Shown here: one piece after another, positions 1-6,295 of the stretch
How the letters are laid out: every line of letters starts with the position of its first letter
How positions within the stretch are numbered: the first letter of the stretch is position 1
Assembly (NCBI GenBank): GCA_905210855.1
Contig: CAJLYL010000040.1
Location: 1-14,620 of the forward strand
Reading direction: 5' to 3'
Source of the DNA: an uncultured Clostridia bacterium
Lineage (GTDB): Bacteria > Bacillota > Clostridia > UMGS1810
DNA length: 14,620 nucleotides
Translations under genes and position numbers: made by a program
Notes under the pieces: model-generated
Told to the model about the DNA's origin: nothing
Databases searched by the model: none
What the model saw: only the letters and a program-made list of their open reading frames with translations

Positions 1-203
1 CGCAGCTCCATGCCGTAGGGCGAGACGGACATATATTCGGTGCGGATGTGCAGGCGGCGGCAAAGCGAGAGGTGGGCGCACTCATGCACGAGCACACAGC
101 CGTACAGTATGAGCACCTCTGCCGTGCGCCCGAGCAGCGAGGCGAAAAAAATGAGCAGAACAAACATTCTGCTCATGCGTAGATATTTATTCTTTTTCCT
201 CAT
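1..203 (-). CDS. spoIVFB: SpoIVFB-like intramembrane metalloprotease (M50), 3' part outside window
   Basis: Only the first 67 codons are inside the window. The start is the ATG at 203-201, which overlaps the TGA of the upstream spoIVFA-like gene in an ATGA arrangement, so translation is probably coupled. The peptide has a basic start (MRKKNKYLRM), a hydrophobic segment at residues about 13-38, and the zinc-protease motif HECAH at residues 40-44. HExxH this close to the N-terminus inside a membrane segment is the layout of site-2 proteases of the SpoIVFB type. In Bacillus, SpoIVFB cuts pro-sigma-K in the outer forespore membrane of the mother cell. The role here is inferred from the motif plus the adjacent SpoIVFA-like gene. 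A generic M50 protease is the alternative. The second motif (NPDG-type) lies beyond the edge and cannot be checked. Confidence 0.85.
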   Translation of the reverse strand, partial: MRKKNKYLRMSRMFVLLIFFASLLGRTAEVLILYGCVLVHECAHLSLCRRLHIRTEYMSVSPYGMEL

Positions 204-1045
204 AGCGATTTGCCTATCCAATCGTTGGGGTTGACGCTCCTGCCGTCCACTCTCACCTCAAGATGCAGGTGCGGCCCCGTTGCCGCGCCCGTGGAGCCGA
301 CAGAGCCTATCCGGGTGTTGCCGTCCACATATTCTCCTTTTTGCACCGCTATGGCTGAGAGATGGCCGTAGACTGTCTCGAAACTGTCGGAGTGGCGCAC
401 CTTGACGTAGTTGCCGAGCGAGGGGTCAAAGCCTGTTGCCTCCACGGTGCCGGGCAGCGCGGATATTACGCAGTCGCCCGTATTTCCGGCTATGTCTATG
501 CCGTAGTGATTGGAGTCGCTGTTGTTCAGCGGATGAATCCGCTCGCCGAAATCGGAGGTTATTTTGCCGTCGAGCGGCATACGAAATACCGCCGGCGCCT
601 GCGTTTGCGGCTGCGCGGCTGCCGTGTTGTCCTCGGCGGCGGGCGCCTCCTGCGGCTGATTGTCAGTCGGGGGTTCGCTGCCCTCGGGGATATCCGCCGC
701 CTCGGTGTTTTTGTTGGCAAGCACGGCTTCGTCATCTCCGCCGAATCCGTTGTTGCAGAAGTACACCAGCGCGTCCAGTGACTTTGACGCGGCGGCGACC
801 GCGGTTTTGAACAGCTGTGCAGAGTATGCCGCGTCACGGTTTATGTCGCTTTTGGTGTAGGTGAGGTTTACCGCCTTGTTTATCAGTTCTTTTTGGCGCA
901 CGGCGGTGTTTGTGCCCGATACAATCAGGCAATATGCAAATATGACAACGCAAGCCGCGCTTTGCAGCAGAACCTTTTTTTCAAAACTCATTTTCTTTTT
1001 TTCTTTTTTTGCCGCGGTGCGGCGCGGTTTGTATGTCTTTGACAT
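200..1045 (-). CDS. spoIVFA: SpoIVFA-like membrane-anchored LytM/M23 domain protein
   Basis: A 281-residue protein with a very basic N-terminus (residues 1-24), one membrane segment (about 25-44), a helical stretch (45-100), a Pro/Glu/Ala-rich linker (about 112-152) and a C-terminal LytM/M23 domain (about 153-276). The usual zinc and catalytic positions of M23 peptidases are all present: H180 and D184 (HYGID), H228 (YGHLS) and H259/H261 (HLH). In Bacillus, SpoIVFA binds SpoIVFB and BofA and holds back pro-sigma-K processing. It is released when signalling proteases from the forespore cut it. The call rests on the domain order and on the 4-base overlap with the HExxH membrane protease downstream. 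The ribosome site GAAAGGA (1060-1054) lies 8 bases before the ATG at 1045. Whether the domain still cuts peptidoglycan is unknown. Confidence 0.82.
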   Translation of the reverse strand: MSKTYKPRRTAAKKEKKKMSFEKKVLLQSAACVVIFAYCLIVSGTNTAVRQKELINKAVNLTYTKSDINRDAAYSAQLFKTAVAAASKSLDALVYFCNNGFGGDDEAVLANKNTEAADIPEGSEPPTDNQPQEAPAAEDNTAAAQPQTQAPAVFRMPLDGKITSDFGERIHPLNNSDSNHYGIDIAGNTGDCVISALPGTVEATGFDPSLGNYVKVRHSDSFETVYGHLSAIAVQKGEYVDGNTRIGSVGSTGAATGPHLHLEVRVDGRSVNPNDWIGKSL

Positions 1046-1074
1046 GGTTTGCGTCCTTTCTGTGAGATTACTAA

Positions 1075-1103
1075 TGTATATGATTTCTCTTGACGTTTTA
1101 TTC
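1075..1103 (-). promoter_or_regulatory. possible sigma-E-type promoter for spoIVFA-spoIVFB
   Basis: Read on the minus strand, GAATAAA (1103-1097) is followed after 14 bases by CATATACA (1082-1075). This resembles the mother-cell sigma-E pattern (an ATA-centred -35, about 14 bases, CATA at the -10). The last position of the -10 does not fit, and TATACATT shifted by 2 bases is an alternative. It is supported by a clearer copy of the same pattern before bofA and by the sigma-E control of spoIVFA-spoIVFB known in Bacillus. Confidence 0.35.
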
Positions 1104-1159
1104 TTGCGTAAAAAATATTTGCTTTTTGCAAAAATGTTTTCCGAATCTGCCGAAAAATA

Positions 1160-1176
1160 TTGAAAATTATTTTCAA
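1160..1176. promoter_or_regulatory. 7-1-7 palindrome resembling a Fur-family operator
   Basis: TTGAAAATTATTTTCAA is a perfect inverted repeat of 8+1+8 bases. Its core TGAAAAT-T-ATTTTCA has the 7-1-7 form of Fur/PerR/Zur boxes and differs from the Bacillus Fur consensus TGATAATnATTATCA by one base per half. It covers the -35 of the promoter that drives the AEC gene, where a bound repressor would block transcription. Operator function is inferred. The AT-rich setting makes a chance palindrome possible, though 8 matched pairs is a strong one. Confidence 0.5.
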
Positions 1177-1188
1177 TTGTGATAGAAT
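1160..1188 (+). promoter_or_regulatory. sigma-A promoter of the AEC permease gene
   Basis: TTGAAA (1160-1165), a 17-base spacer and TAGAAT (1183-1188), with a TG one base upstream of the -10 (extended -10). The predicted transcript starts near 1195, about 30 bases before the ATG at 1224. The -35 lies inside the palindrome at 1160-1176. Confidence 0.7.
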
Positions 1189-1223
1189 GGTGACATTATG
1201 ATATTACGGAGTGTGTTGAATCA

Positions 1224-2174
1224 ATGGAAATTTTTTTATCGACTTTTTCTCAGATGCTCGTTATGTTCTGCTTTATTCTAACGGGCTTTCTGCTGAAAAA
1301 GCTTGCACTGCTGCCGGACAACGCGGACAAGGTGCTCTCCAAGCTTGAGAACTATGTGCTTGTGCCGGCGCTCGTCTTAGACATATTTATGACGAACTGC
1401 AGCATCGGTCCGCTTGCGGAAAACGCAAATCTCATTATGTACAGCCTGATTTTGCTTGCGGCGGCACTGGCGATATCTCTGCCGCTGTCAAAGGTGTTTG
1501 CGCGCGGTGCGGTGGACGAGGCTTATCAGCGCAGCATCTACAAATACGCCCTCACCTTCGGCAATTTTTCGTTTATGGGCAATGCCGTTGTGCTTGGTGT
1601 GCTCGGCGATTACGGTCTTTTTAAATATCTGCTGTTTACCCTGCCGCTCAACATAGCGGTGTACACCTGGGGTGTGATGATACTTGTGCCGCACGGCGAG
1701 GAAAAGAGCAGTCCGCTTAAGAATCTGTTCAATCCCATTTTTGTCTCGCTCGTGCTCGGCATGATTCTCGGCATATTTGATGTCGGGGCATATCTGCCGA
1801 GATTTCTCACATCCACGATATCCGGTGCAAAGGCGTGCATGGGTCCTATTGCCATGATACTTACGGGATTTGTCATCGGCGGCTACGACCTCCGCGCGCT
1901 GCTTGCAAAGAAGCGTATATACATAGCGGCGGCGCTCAGGCTCATTGTGATTCCGTCGCTCATGCTCGGCGCGCTCAGGTTCTTCGGCGCCGGCGCGGAG
2001 GTGCTCACCCCGGCGCTGTTTGCGTTTGCCACGCCGCTCGGGCTTAACACGGTGGTGTTTCCGGCGGCGTACGGCGGTGACACGGAGACGGGCGCGAGCA
2101 TGGCAATGATATCTCACACGTTGTCGGTAATCACCATTCCGTTCATGTACTTGGTGTTCATAGTGACATTGTGA
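1224..2174 (+). CDS. AEC-family (auxin efflux carrier) membrane transporter
   Basis: A 316-residue, almost wholly hydrophobic protein with about ten predicted membrane segments, the usual size for the AEC/malonate-transporter family. The C-terminal half carries the family signature around TPLGLNTVVFPAAYGGD, followed by a polar-to-apolar helix with SHTLS and a final IPFMYLVF segment. Bacterial members move organic acids or amino acids, and the substrate cannot be told from sequence. The ATG at 1224 follows a modest ribosome site, GGAG (1208-1211), 12 bases upstream. The gene stands alone, with its own promoter and a Fur-like palindrome. A weak A/T hairpin (2176-2204) follows the stop and might act as a poor terminator. 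Confidence 0.85.
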   Translation: MEIFLSTFSQMLVMFCFILTGFLLKKLALLPDNADKVLSKLENYVLVPALVLDIFMTNCSIGPLAENANLIMYSLILLAAALAISLPLSKVFARGAVDEAYQRSIYKYALTFGNFSFMGNAVVLGVLGDYGLFKYLLFTLPLNIAVYTWGVMILVPHGEEKSSPLKNLFNPIFVSLVLGMILGIFDVGAYLPRFLTSTISGAKACMGPIAMILTGFVIGGYDLRALLAKKRIYIAAALRLIVIPSLMLGALRFFGAGAEVLTPALFAFATPLGLNTVVFPAAYGGDTETGASMAMISHTLSVITIPFMYLVFIVTL

Positions 2175-2221
2175 TAAAAACAGATGAGAAATATATGTGT
2201 TTTTCTTACAGAATTGAGGTA

Positions 2222-2250
2222 TTGACATTTCTTAAAAACTGTGAGATAAT
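2222..2250 (+). promoter_or_regulatory. sigma-A promoter of the lysine-riboswitch operon
   Basis: TTGACA (2222-2227), a 17-base spacer and GATAAT (2245-2250), with TG at 2242-2243 making an extended -10. Transcription should start near 2257, about 13 bases before the first helix of the riboswitch. Confidence 0.8.
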
Positions 2251-2269
2251 GTGGACAACAGATTAATAC

Positions 2270-2441
2270 AACTAATTGGTAGAGGCGCGGTATTTAAGAG
2301 TGGTCGGCGTTCAGTCGCGGGCAAGCGAGCCGTCTTAAAGGAAATATCGCCGAAATGCGCGGGGCATTGCCTTGACCCGTGTGTTGGGACGCAGCAGAAT
2401 ATGTTGCGTACTGTCACTTTTGTGGAGCGCTATCCGTAGTT
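2270..2441 (+). ncRNA. lysine riboswitch (L box)
   Basis: The 172-base leader element has the landmarks of the lysine riboswitch in the right order. The P1 strand AACTA...GGTAG (2270-2282) pairs with CTATC..TAGTT (2430-2441). GAGGCGCG (2282-2289) immediately follows P1, then a TTTAAGAGTGG loop-E-like stretch, a central GCCGAA (2349-2354) and GTGGAGCGCTATCC closing the element. This matches the layout of the Bacillus lysC leader, with AGAGG near the start, GCCGAA in the middle and GGAGxGCTATC at the end. It lies between a strong promoter and an intrinsic terminator, so lysine binding should favour termination. It explains most of the roughly 360-base gap between the AEC gene and the transporter genes. 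Confidence 0.9.
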
Positions 2442-2460
2442 TTTTGCGTGTATTTTTTGT

Positions 2461-2502
2461 ACCGCGGACGATAAAACTATTTTAGCGTCCGCGGTTGTTT
2501 TT
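2461..2502 (+). terminator. riboswitch expression-platform terminator
   Basis: ACCGCGGACG (2461-2470) pairs perfectly with CGTCCGCGGT (2486-2495). A further TAAAA/TTTTA pairing extends the stem, and a T-rich run follows to 2502. It lies between the L box and the first transporter gene, the position expected for transcriptional attenuation. Confidence 0.88.
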
Positions 2503-2541
2503 GTATCTGCGAAAAAACTTTTTTAAGGGTGGTAGATGAAA

Positions 2542-3381
2542 ATGAAGAAATTTATTTCGGTTATGATTGCATTGGCAGTGGTATTCTCACTCGGCGGCTG
2601 CGGCTCGCAGAATACCAAACAGGACGCGGCGCAGACAGGGGAGAGCGAGACCCTGAAAGTGGGCATGGAGTGCAACTATGCGCCCTACAACTGGTCGCAG
2701 GCAGATGATTCAAACGGCGCTGTGGCTATCGCCAATGTAGATAATATGTACACTAACGGCTATGACGTTCAAGTGGCTCAGAAAATTGCAGACGCAATGG
2801 GCAGGAAGCTTGAAATTTACGCTTATGAGTGGGACAGCCTTATCCCTGCGGTTCAGTCGGGCAACCTCGACATGATTATCGCCGGCATGAGCCCCACGGG
2901 CGAGAGAAAAGAGAAAATCGACTTTTCAAACAACTATTACACATCCAACCTTGTTATCGTGACAAAGAAAGGCAAGCTTGACGATGTTAAGTCGATAGCA
3001 GACCTCGACGGCAAGAAGATTGCCGCGCAGTCGAGCACATTCCACCTGGACGCGCTCACAAATCAGACCAAGGCTCAGGCAAACGAGATGTCGGACTTCT
3101 CCACAATGCTCATAGCGCTGAACGCAGGCACTATTGACGGCTATGTTGCCGAGGAGCCGACTGCTATGGCGGTTTGCCAGGACGCAGGCTACGACTACGT
3201 TGCGCTTAAGAACAATGACACAGGCTTCACCGTTGCGGACGACGAAGTAAGCATAGCTGTCGGCGTGAAGAAAGGTTCGGATCTCGCCGCAAAGATTAAC
3301 GAGGCAATTGCGGATCTCGATTCAGACGCACAGAGAGAACTCATGAACAAGATGGTTGACATCGCTCCGACGGAGGAGTAA
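2542..3381 (+). CDS. lipoprotein substrate-binding protein of a lysine (polar amino acid) ABC importer
   Basis: A family-3 extracellular solute-binding protein. It has a basic start, a hydrophobic signal and the lipobox LGGC, so it should be a lipoprotein anchored outside the membrane. The body shows the family signature around WDSLIPAVQSGNLDMII, then SPTGERKEKIDFSNNYY, which forms part of the amino-acid pocket. The ATG at 2542 is preferred because the Shine-Dalgarno-like GGTGG (2528-2532) is 9 bases away. The ATG at 2536 is also in frame but only 3 bases away, and would add two residues. Lysine as substrate is inferred from the L box upstream. Histidine, arginine or ornithine would also suit this family. 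Confidence 0.88.
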   Translation: MKKFISVMIALAVVFSLGGCGSQNTKQDAAQTGESETLKVGMECNYAPYNWSQADDSNGAVAIANVDNMYTNGYDVQVAQKIADAMGRKLEIYAYEWDSLIPAVQSGNLDMIIAGMSPTGERKEKIDFSNNYYTSNLVIVTKKGKLDDVKSIADLDGKKIAAQSSTFHLDALTNQTKAQANEMSDFSTMLIALNAGTIDGYVAEEPTAMAVCQDAGYDYVALKNNDTGFTVADDEVSIAVGVKKGSDLAAKINEAIADLDSDAQRELMNKMVDIAPTEE

Positions 3382-3392
3382 GGTAGATTATT

Positions 3393-4163
3393 ATGAATGC
3401 ATTTTTCAGTGAAGTTTTAAATATTCTTGTCCAGTACAAGGGATATTTTTTGCGGGGCGTGGGCTACACCATGCTTATCGCCATGGCAGGCACACTCATC
3501 GGACTTGTGATAGGTCTTGTCACCGGCATTGTCAGGACAATACCCAAGAGCAAAAATCCCGTGGTGAGGGTGCTGCTTAAGATAGTGAACATCATCATCA
3601 GCGTGTATGTAGAGGTTTTCCGCGGCACTCCTATGATGGTGCAGTCAATGGTTATATTCTGGGGTTATGCTTTCATGAATGACGGCGTTACGCTGCCGCT
3701 CATTCCGGCAGGTATCTTCATAGTGTCGATAAACACCGGCGCTTACATGGCGGAGATTGTGCGCGGAGGCATCATCTCCATAGATAAGGGTCAGTTTGAG
3801 GGCGCGTATTCAATCGGCATGAACCACTGGCAGACTATGATGAATGTGGTTGTGCCGCAGACAATGCGCAACATTCTGCCGGCAATCAGCAATGAATTTG
3901 TCATTAACATAAAGGATACCTCGGTGCTTAATGTCATCGGCGTTACAGAACTGTATTTCTTCACGGCGAAGATTTCCAAGATGACCTGGTCGATATTTGA
4001 GACGTATGTGGTGGCGTGTGTGATTTATTTCATACTCACGTTTACAATTACGCGAATCCTCAAATTCATAGAGTACAAGATTGACGGCCCGTCATCGTAT
4101 GTTATTCACCATTCGTCAACCATGCCGAATGAAGAATTCAGAGTAAGGGAGGGCGCAAAATGA
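3393..4163 (+). CDS. polar amino acid ABC transporter permease
   Basis: A 256-residue His/Glu/Gln/Arg/opine-type permease with about five membrane helices. The family motif EVFRGTPMMVQ is at about residues 74-84. The EAA-type cytoplasmic loop that docks on the ATPase (EIVRGGIISIDKGQFEGAYSIGM region) is at about 121-143. The gene starts 11 bases after the binding-protein stop and overlaps the ATPase start by 4 bases (ATGA at 4160-4163), so the three genes form one operon. A single permease implies a homodimer in the membrane. The tail beyond residue about 230 is polar. Confidence 0.92.
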   Translation: MNAFFSEVLNILVQYKGYFLRGVGYTMLIAMAGTLIGLVIGLVTGIVRTIPKSKNPVVRVLLKIVNIIISVYVEVFRGTPMMVQSMVIFWGYAFMNDGVTLPLIPAGIFIVSINTGAYMAEIVRGGIISIDKGQFEGAYSIGMNHWQTMMNVVVPQTMRNILPAISNEFVINIKDTSVLNVIGVTELYFFTAKISKMTWSIFETYVVACVIYFILTFTITRILKFIEYKIDGPSSYVIHHSSTMPNEEFRVREGAK

Positions 4164-4897
4164 GCGAAACCATTATCTCGATAGAAGGTCTTAAAAAGGA
4201 CTTCGGCGAAAACTCCGTCCTCAGGGATATCAATTTTTCGGTGAACAAGGGTGATGTCACCTGTATTATCGGTTCGTCCGGCTCGGGCAAATCCACCATG
4301 CTGCGCTGCATAAATCTCCTTGAAGAGCCGAGCGGCGGCAAGATTTTGTACCGCGGCGAAAACATCCTTGAGAAGAAGAACATTCCGGCATACCGGGCAA
4401 AGGTTGAAATGGTTTTTCAAAGCTTCAATCTTTTTGAGAACATGACTGTGCTTAAAAACTGCATGATAGGTCAGCGCAAGGTTCTCGGTACAGACAGGGA
4501 GACCGCTAAGAAAGAAGCCATGTTCTATCTCGAAAAGGTCGGCATGGCGCCGTACATCAACGCAAAGCCGAAGCAGCTCTCCGGCGGACAGAAACAGAGG
4601 GTTGCCATAGCGAGGGCACTTGCCATGAAACCCGATGTAATACTCTTTGACGAACCCACATCCGCACTCGACCCGCAGATGGTGGGCGAGGTGCTCGAGG
4701 TTATCAAGAACATTGCAAAAGAGGGGCTTACCATGATTATAGTTACGCATGAGATGGCTTTTGCAAGAGACGTATCCAATCATGTCGTGTTTATGAAGGA
4801 TGGCGTTATCTGTGAGGAGGGCACTCCGGACGAGATTTTTACCGCGCCTAAAAAAGAGGAAACCAGAGCATTTTTGTCACGTTTTATGGCGGAATAG
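4160..4897 (+). CDS. polar amino acid ABC transporter ATP-binding protein (GlnQ/HisP type)
   Basis: A 245-residue ATPase with every core motif: Walker A GSSGSGKST (38-46), Q-loop Q87, signature LSGGQ (140-144), Walker B VILFDEP (160-166), D-loop SALD (168-171) and switch histidine H197 (THEM). Size and motif order match the GlnQ/HisP group of amino-acid importers. It overlaps the permease gene by ATGA, with GGGAGGG just upstream as ribosome site. It ends in TAG. Reading through that codon would run into the rpsF promoter, so TAG works as a stop here. No clear terminator follows. The rpsF promoter starts 20 bases later. Confidence 0.95.
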   Translation: MSETIISIEGLKKDFGENSVLRDINFSVNKGDVTCIIGSSGSGKSTMLRCINLLEEPSGGKILYRGENILEKKNIPAYRAKVEMVFQSFNLFENMTVLKNCMIGQRKVLGTDRETAKKEAMFYLEKVGMAPYINAKPKQLSGGQKQRVAIARALAMKPDVILFDEPTSALDPQMVGEVLEVIKNIAKEGLTMIIVTHEMAFARDVSNHVVFMKDGVICEEGTPDEIFTAPKKEETRAFLSRFMAE

Positions 4898-4916
4898 AAT
4901 TTTTCATTAAAAAAGC

Positions 4917-4945
4917 TTGACAAAGCGCAAAAAATATCTTATAAT
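4917..4945 (+). promoter_or_regulatory. consensus sigma-A promoter of rpsF-ssb-rpsR
   Basis: TTGACA (4917-4922), 17 bases and TATAAT (4940-4945), a perfect consensus with ideal spacing, fitting a ribosomal protein operon. Transcription is expected near 4952, leaving a leader of about 72 bases. Confidence 0.9.
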
Positions 4946-4976
4946 AACTAAGTGTGCTTGTACGCACATTTTCCTT

Positions 4977-4999
4977 GCTTCGGCGTTTTGTGCCGGGGC
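4977..4999 (+). promoter_or_regulatory. rpsF leader hairpin, possible S6:S18 autoregulatory element
   Basis: GCTTCGGC (4977-4984) pairs with GCCGGGGC (4992-4999), with two G-U pairs, around a 7-base loop. It lies about 10 bases before the rpsF ribosome site. Leaders of rpsF operons in many bacteria bind the S6:S18 complex through a hairpin containing a conserved CCG. A CCG occurs here at 4993-4995, but the known bulge could not be drawn with certainty. The hairpin is visible, and its role is a guess. Confidence 0.35.
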
Positions 5000-5023
5000 C
5001 ATAGTCCAGAAGGAGGTGACATA

Positions 5024-5314
5024 ATGGAAACTATAACAAACAAATACGAGACCATCATTGTAATTGACGCTTCATTGACAGATGACGAGATCAACGCAAC
5101 TGCGGAGAAATTCAAAAATCTTATCGCAGCTAACGGAACCGTAGATTCTGTTGATGTGTGGGGCAAGAGAAGACTTGCTTATCCCATCAACTTCAAAAAC
5201 GAGGGTTACTATCTTCTGATCAATTTCACAAGCCACGCTGACTTTATAGCAGAGCTTGACAGAAATTACAACATCACAGACGGCGTCCTCAGGACAATTA
5301 CCGTTAGAAAGTAA
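5024..5314 (+). CDS. rpsF: 30S ribosomal protein S6
   Basis: A 96-residue protein of normal S6 length, containing YETIIVIDASL at the start and the conserved block WGKRRLAYPINFKNEGYYLL. It is a small-subunit protein that pairs with S18 on the platform of 16S rRNA. The ATG at 5024 is chosen because a full AAGGAGGTGA ribosome site (5010-5019) precedes it. An upstream in-frame GTG at 4952 coincides with the predicted transcription start and cannot be used. It is the first gene of the rpsF-ssb-rpsR order usual in Firmicutes. Confidence 0.97.
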   Translation: METITNKYETIIVIDASLTDDEINATAEKFKNLIAANGTVDSVDVWGKRRLAYPINFKNEGYYLLINFTSHADFIAELDRNYNITDGVLRTITVRK

Positions 5315-5327
5315 TGAGGTGATCATT

Positions 5328-5762
5328 GTGAACAAGGTAGCATTAGTAGGTCGTCTTACCAGAGATCCCGAGCTGAGAACCACCGCAAGCGGCGTAAGCG
5401 TTTGCACTTTTACCGTGGCGGTGAACAGAAGATTCCGCAATGCACAGGGCGAATATGAAGCAGACTTCATAAGCTGTGTTGCATGGAGACAGCAGGCAGA
5501 GCTTTTGGCAAAGTATTTTACCAAGGGCAGAATGGTCGGCGTGTGCGGAAGCATCCAGACCAGGAACTATGAAAAAGACGGACAGAGAGTATATGTCACG
5601 GAGGTGTCCGTTGACGAAGTACACTTTGTAGAAAGCAAAGGTTCGCAGTCCCAGGATTCGGCATCACAGGCGCACAGCGCTCCGGCAGCCGATACAAATG
5701 CGTTCAGCGCAGATGCGGGATTCATGCCTATGCCCTCTGCAGACGATGACTTGCCTTTCTGA
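5328..5762 (+). CDS. ssb: single-stranded DNA-binding protein
   Basis: 144 residues. The OB fold (about 1-105) begins MNKVALVGRLTRDPELR and includes the conserved VAWRQQAELLAKY and GSIQTRNYEKDG segments. A Ser/Ala/Gln-rich flexible linker follows, and then the acidic tail DDDLPF, the hook that recruits replication and repair proteins. The GTG at 5328-5330 is taken as the start because GAGGTGAT (5316-5323) is correctly placed and the SSB family begins there. An open frame extends upstream to 5256 but overlaps rpsF and has no family similarity. It sits 13 bases after rpsF. Confidence 0.96.
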   Translation: MNKVALVGRLTRDPELRTTASGVSVCTFTVAVNRRFRNAQGEYEADFISCVAWRQQAELLAKYFTKGRMVGVCGSIQTRNYEKDGQRVYVTEVSVDEVHFVESKGSQSQDSASQAHSAPAADTNAFSADAGFMPMPSADDDLPF

Positions 5763-5786
5763 TTTTATTAAAGGAGGTTAATTGCA

Positions 5787-6023
5787 ATGGCTGAAGAAAG
5801 ACAGTACCACAGAAAGCCGAAGAGAAAAGTTTGCGCATTCTGTGTAGATAAGGTTGAAGAGATTGATTACAAGGATATCGCAAAGCTCAGAAGATATGTA
5901 TCCGACAGAGCTAAGATTCTCCCCAGAAGAATCAGCGGTAACTGCGCTCTCCACCAGAGACAGCTCACAATAGCTATTAAGAGAGCAAGACACATAGCTC
6001 TGCTCCCCTATACAGCTGAATAA
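5787..6023 (+). CDS. rpsR: 30S ribosomal protein S18, zinc-ligand (C+) form
   Basis: 78 residues with the S18 core IDYKDIAKLRRYVSDRAKILPRR and the C-terminal IKRARHIALLPY. It carries C16-x2-C19 (CAFC) and C53-x2-H56 (CALH), a zinc-ribbon-like set that the Bacillus S18 lacks but that is common in Clostridia. Zinc binding is therefore likely (inference). S18 binds S6 on the 30S platform, consistent with the shared operon. The AAGGAGGT ribosome site lies just upstream of the ATG at 5787. It is the last gene of the operon and is followed by a terminator. Confidence 0.96.
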   Translation: MAEERQYHRKPKRKVCAFCVDKVEEIDYKDIAKLRRYVSDRAKILPRRISGNCALHQRQLTIAIKRARHIALLPYTAE

Positions 6024-6034
6024 TAACATTAAGG

Positions 6035-6061
6035 ACTGCTGCCGTGAGGCGGCAGTTTTTT
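6035..6061 (+). terminator. terminator of the rpsF-ssb-rpsR operon
   Basis: ACTGCTGCC (6035-6043) and GGCGGCAGT (6048-6056) form a 9-bp stem (one G-U) closed by a GTGA tetraloop and followed by a run of six T to 6061. Confidence 0.92.
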
Positions 6062-6217
6062 GCGGACAAAAACGGCCGGCAGTTTGTACACATAGGCGAT
6101 TTGGGATGCGCTGACGGGAACAAGGCAATAGGCTTGTTTGAGCGCGGCGGCGTCGCGCCGCACCCCGGCGACCTCGGTATGAGGCGCATTGCAGAGCGCA
6201 TTGCGGAGCATATTTGA
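6062..6217 (+). pseudogene. C-terminal stub of an SGNH/GDSL-type hydrolase
   Basis: From the base after the rpsR terminator T-run to the TGA at 6215-6217 there is an open frame of 51 residues plus stop. It contains FVHIGDLG, AIGLFERGGVAPHPGD and GMRRIAERIAEHI. The pattern GVAxHPGDxGMxxIAxRI is the C-terminal catalytic-His block of SGNH hydrolases (acetylesterase/lipase-like). These enzymes are usually 200-400 residues, so only the last part remains. The frame has no ribosome site, and its upstream side is the terminator hairpin of another operon. The family assignment is from memory of the motif. The alternative is a short unrelated peptide. Confidence 0.6.
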
Positions 6218-6233
6218 CAGATAAAAACAATTA

Positions 6234-6261
6234 GAATATTTGTCCCGATTTTGCATAGTAA
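6234..6261 (+). promoter_or_regulatory. sigma-E-type mother-cell promoter of bofA
   Basis: GAATATT (6234-6240), 13 bases, then CATAGTAA (6254-6261). This fits the sporulation sigma-E pattern (xxATATT, 13-14 bases, CATAnnnT-like) and lies about 35 bases before the bofA start. In Bacillus, bofA belongs to the sigma-E regulon. Confidence 0.6.
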
Positions 6262-6295
6262 TGTAATGATGATTGCAAAAAAGGGGGCGCAAATC

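Noticed and set aside
988..1176. A 62-codon minus-strand frame overlapping the start of spoIVFA
   Set aside because: It has basic, low-complexity composition, overlaps the spoIVFA start in another frame and has no ribosome site. It reflects the Lys/Arg-rich spoIVFA N-terminus and the AT-rich promoter region.
1488..2228. A 246-codon open frame on the minus strand across the AEC gene
   Set aside because: Its Arg/His-rich composition has no recognisable motif, and it lies antisense to a well-supported membrane protein.
2251..2439. Short open frames on both strands in the gap before the ABC transporter
   Set aside because: The bases are explained by the lysine riboswitch helices and conserved loops. 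The peptides have no similarity to anything recognised.
4952..5023. An N-terminal extension of S6 from an in-frame GTG at 4952
   Set aside because: The predicted transcription start coincides with the GTG, and a perfect ribosome site serves the ATG at 5024, which gives normal S6 length.
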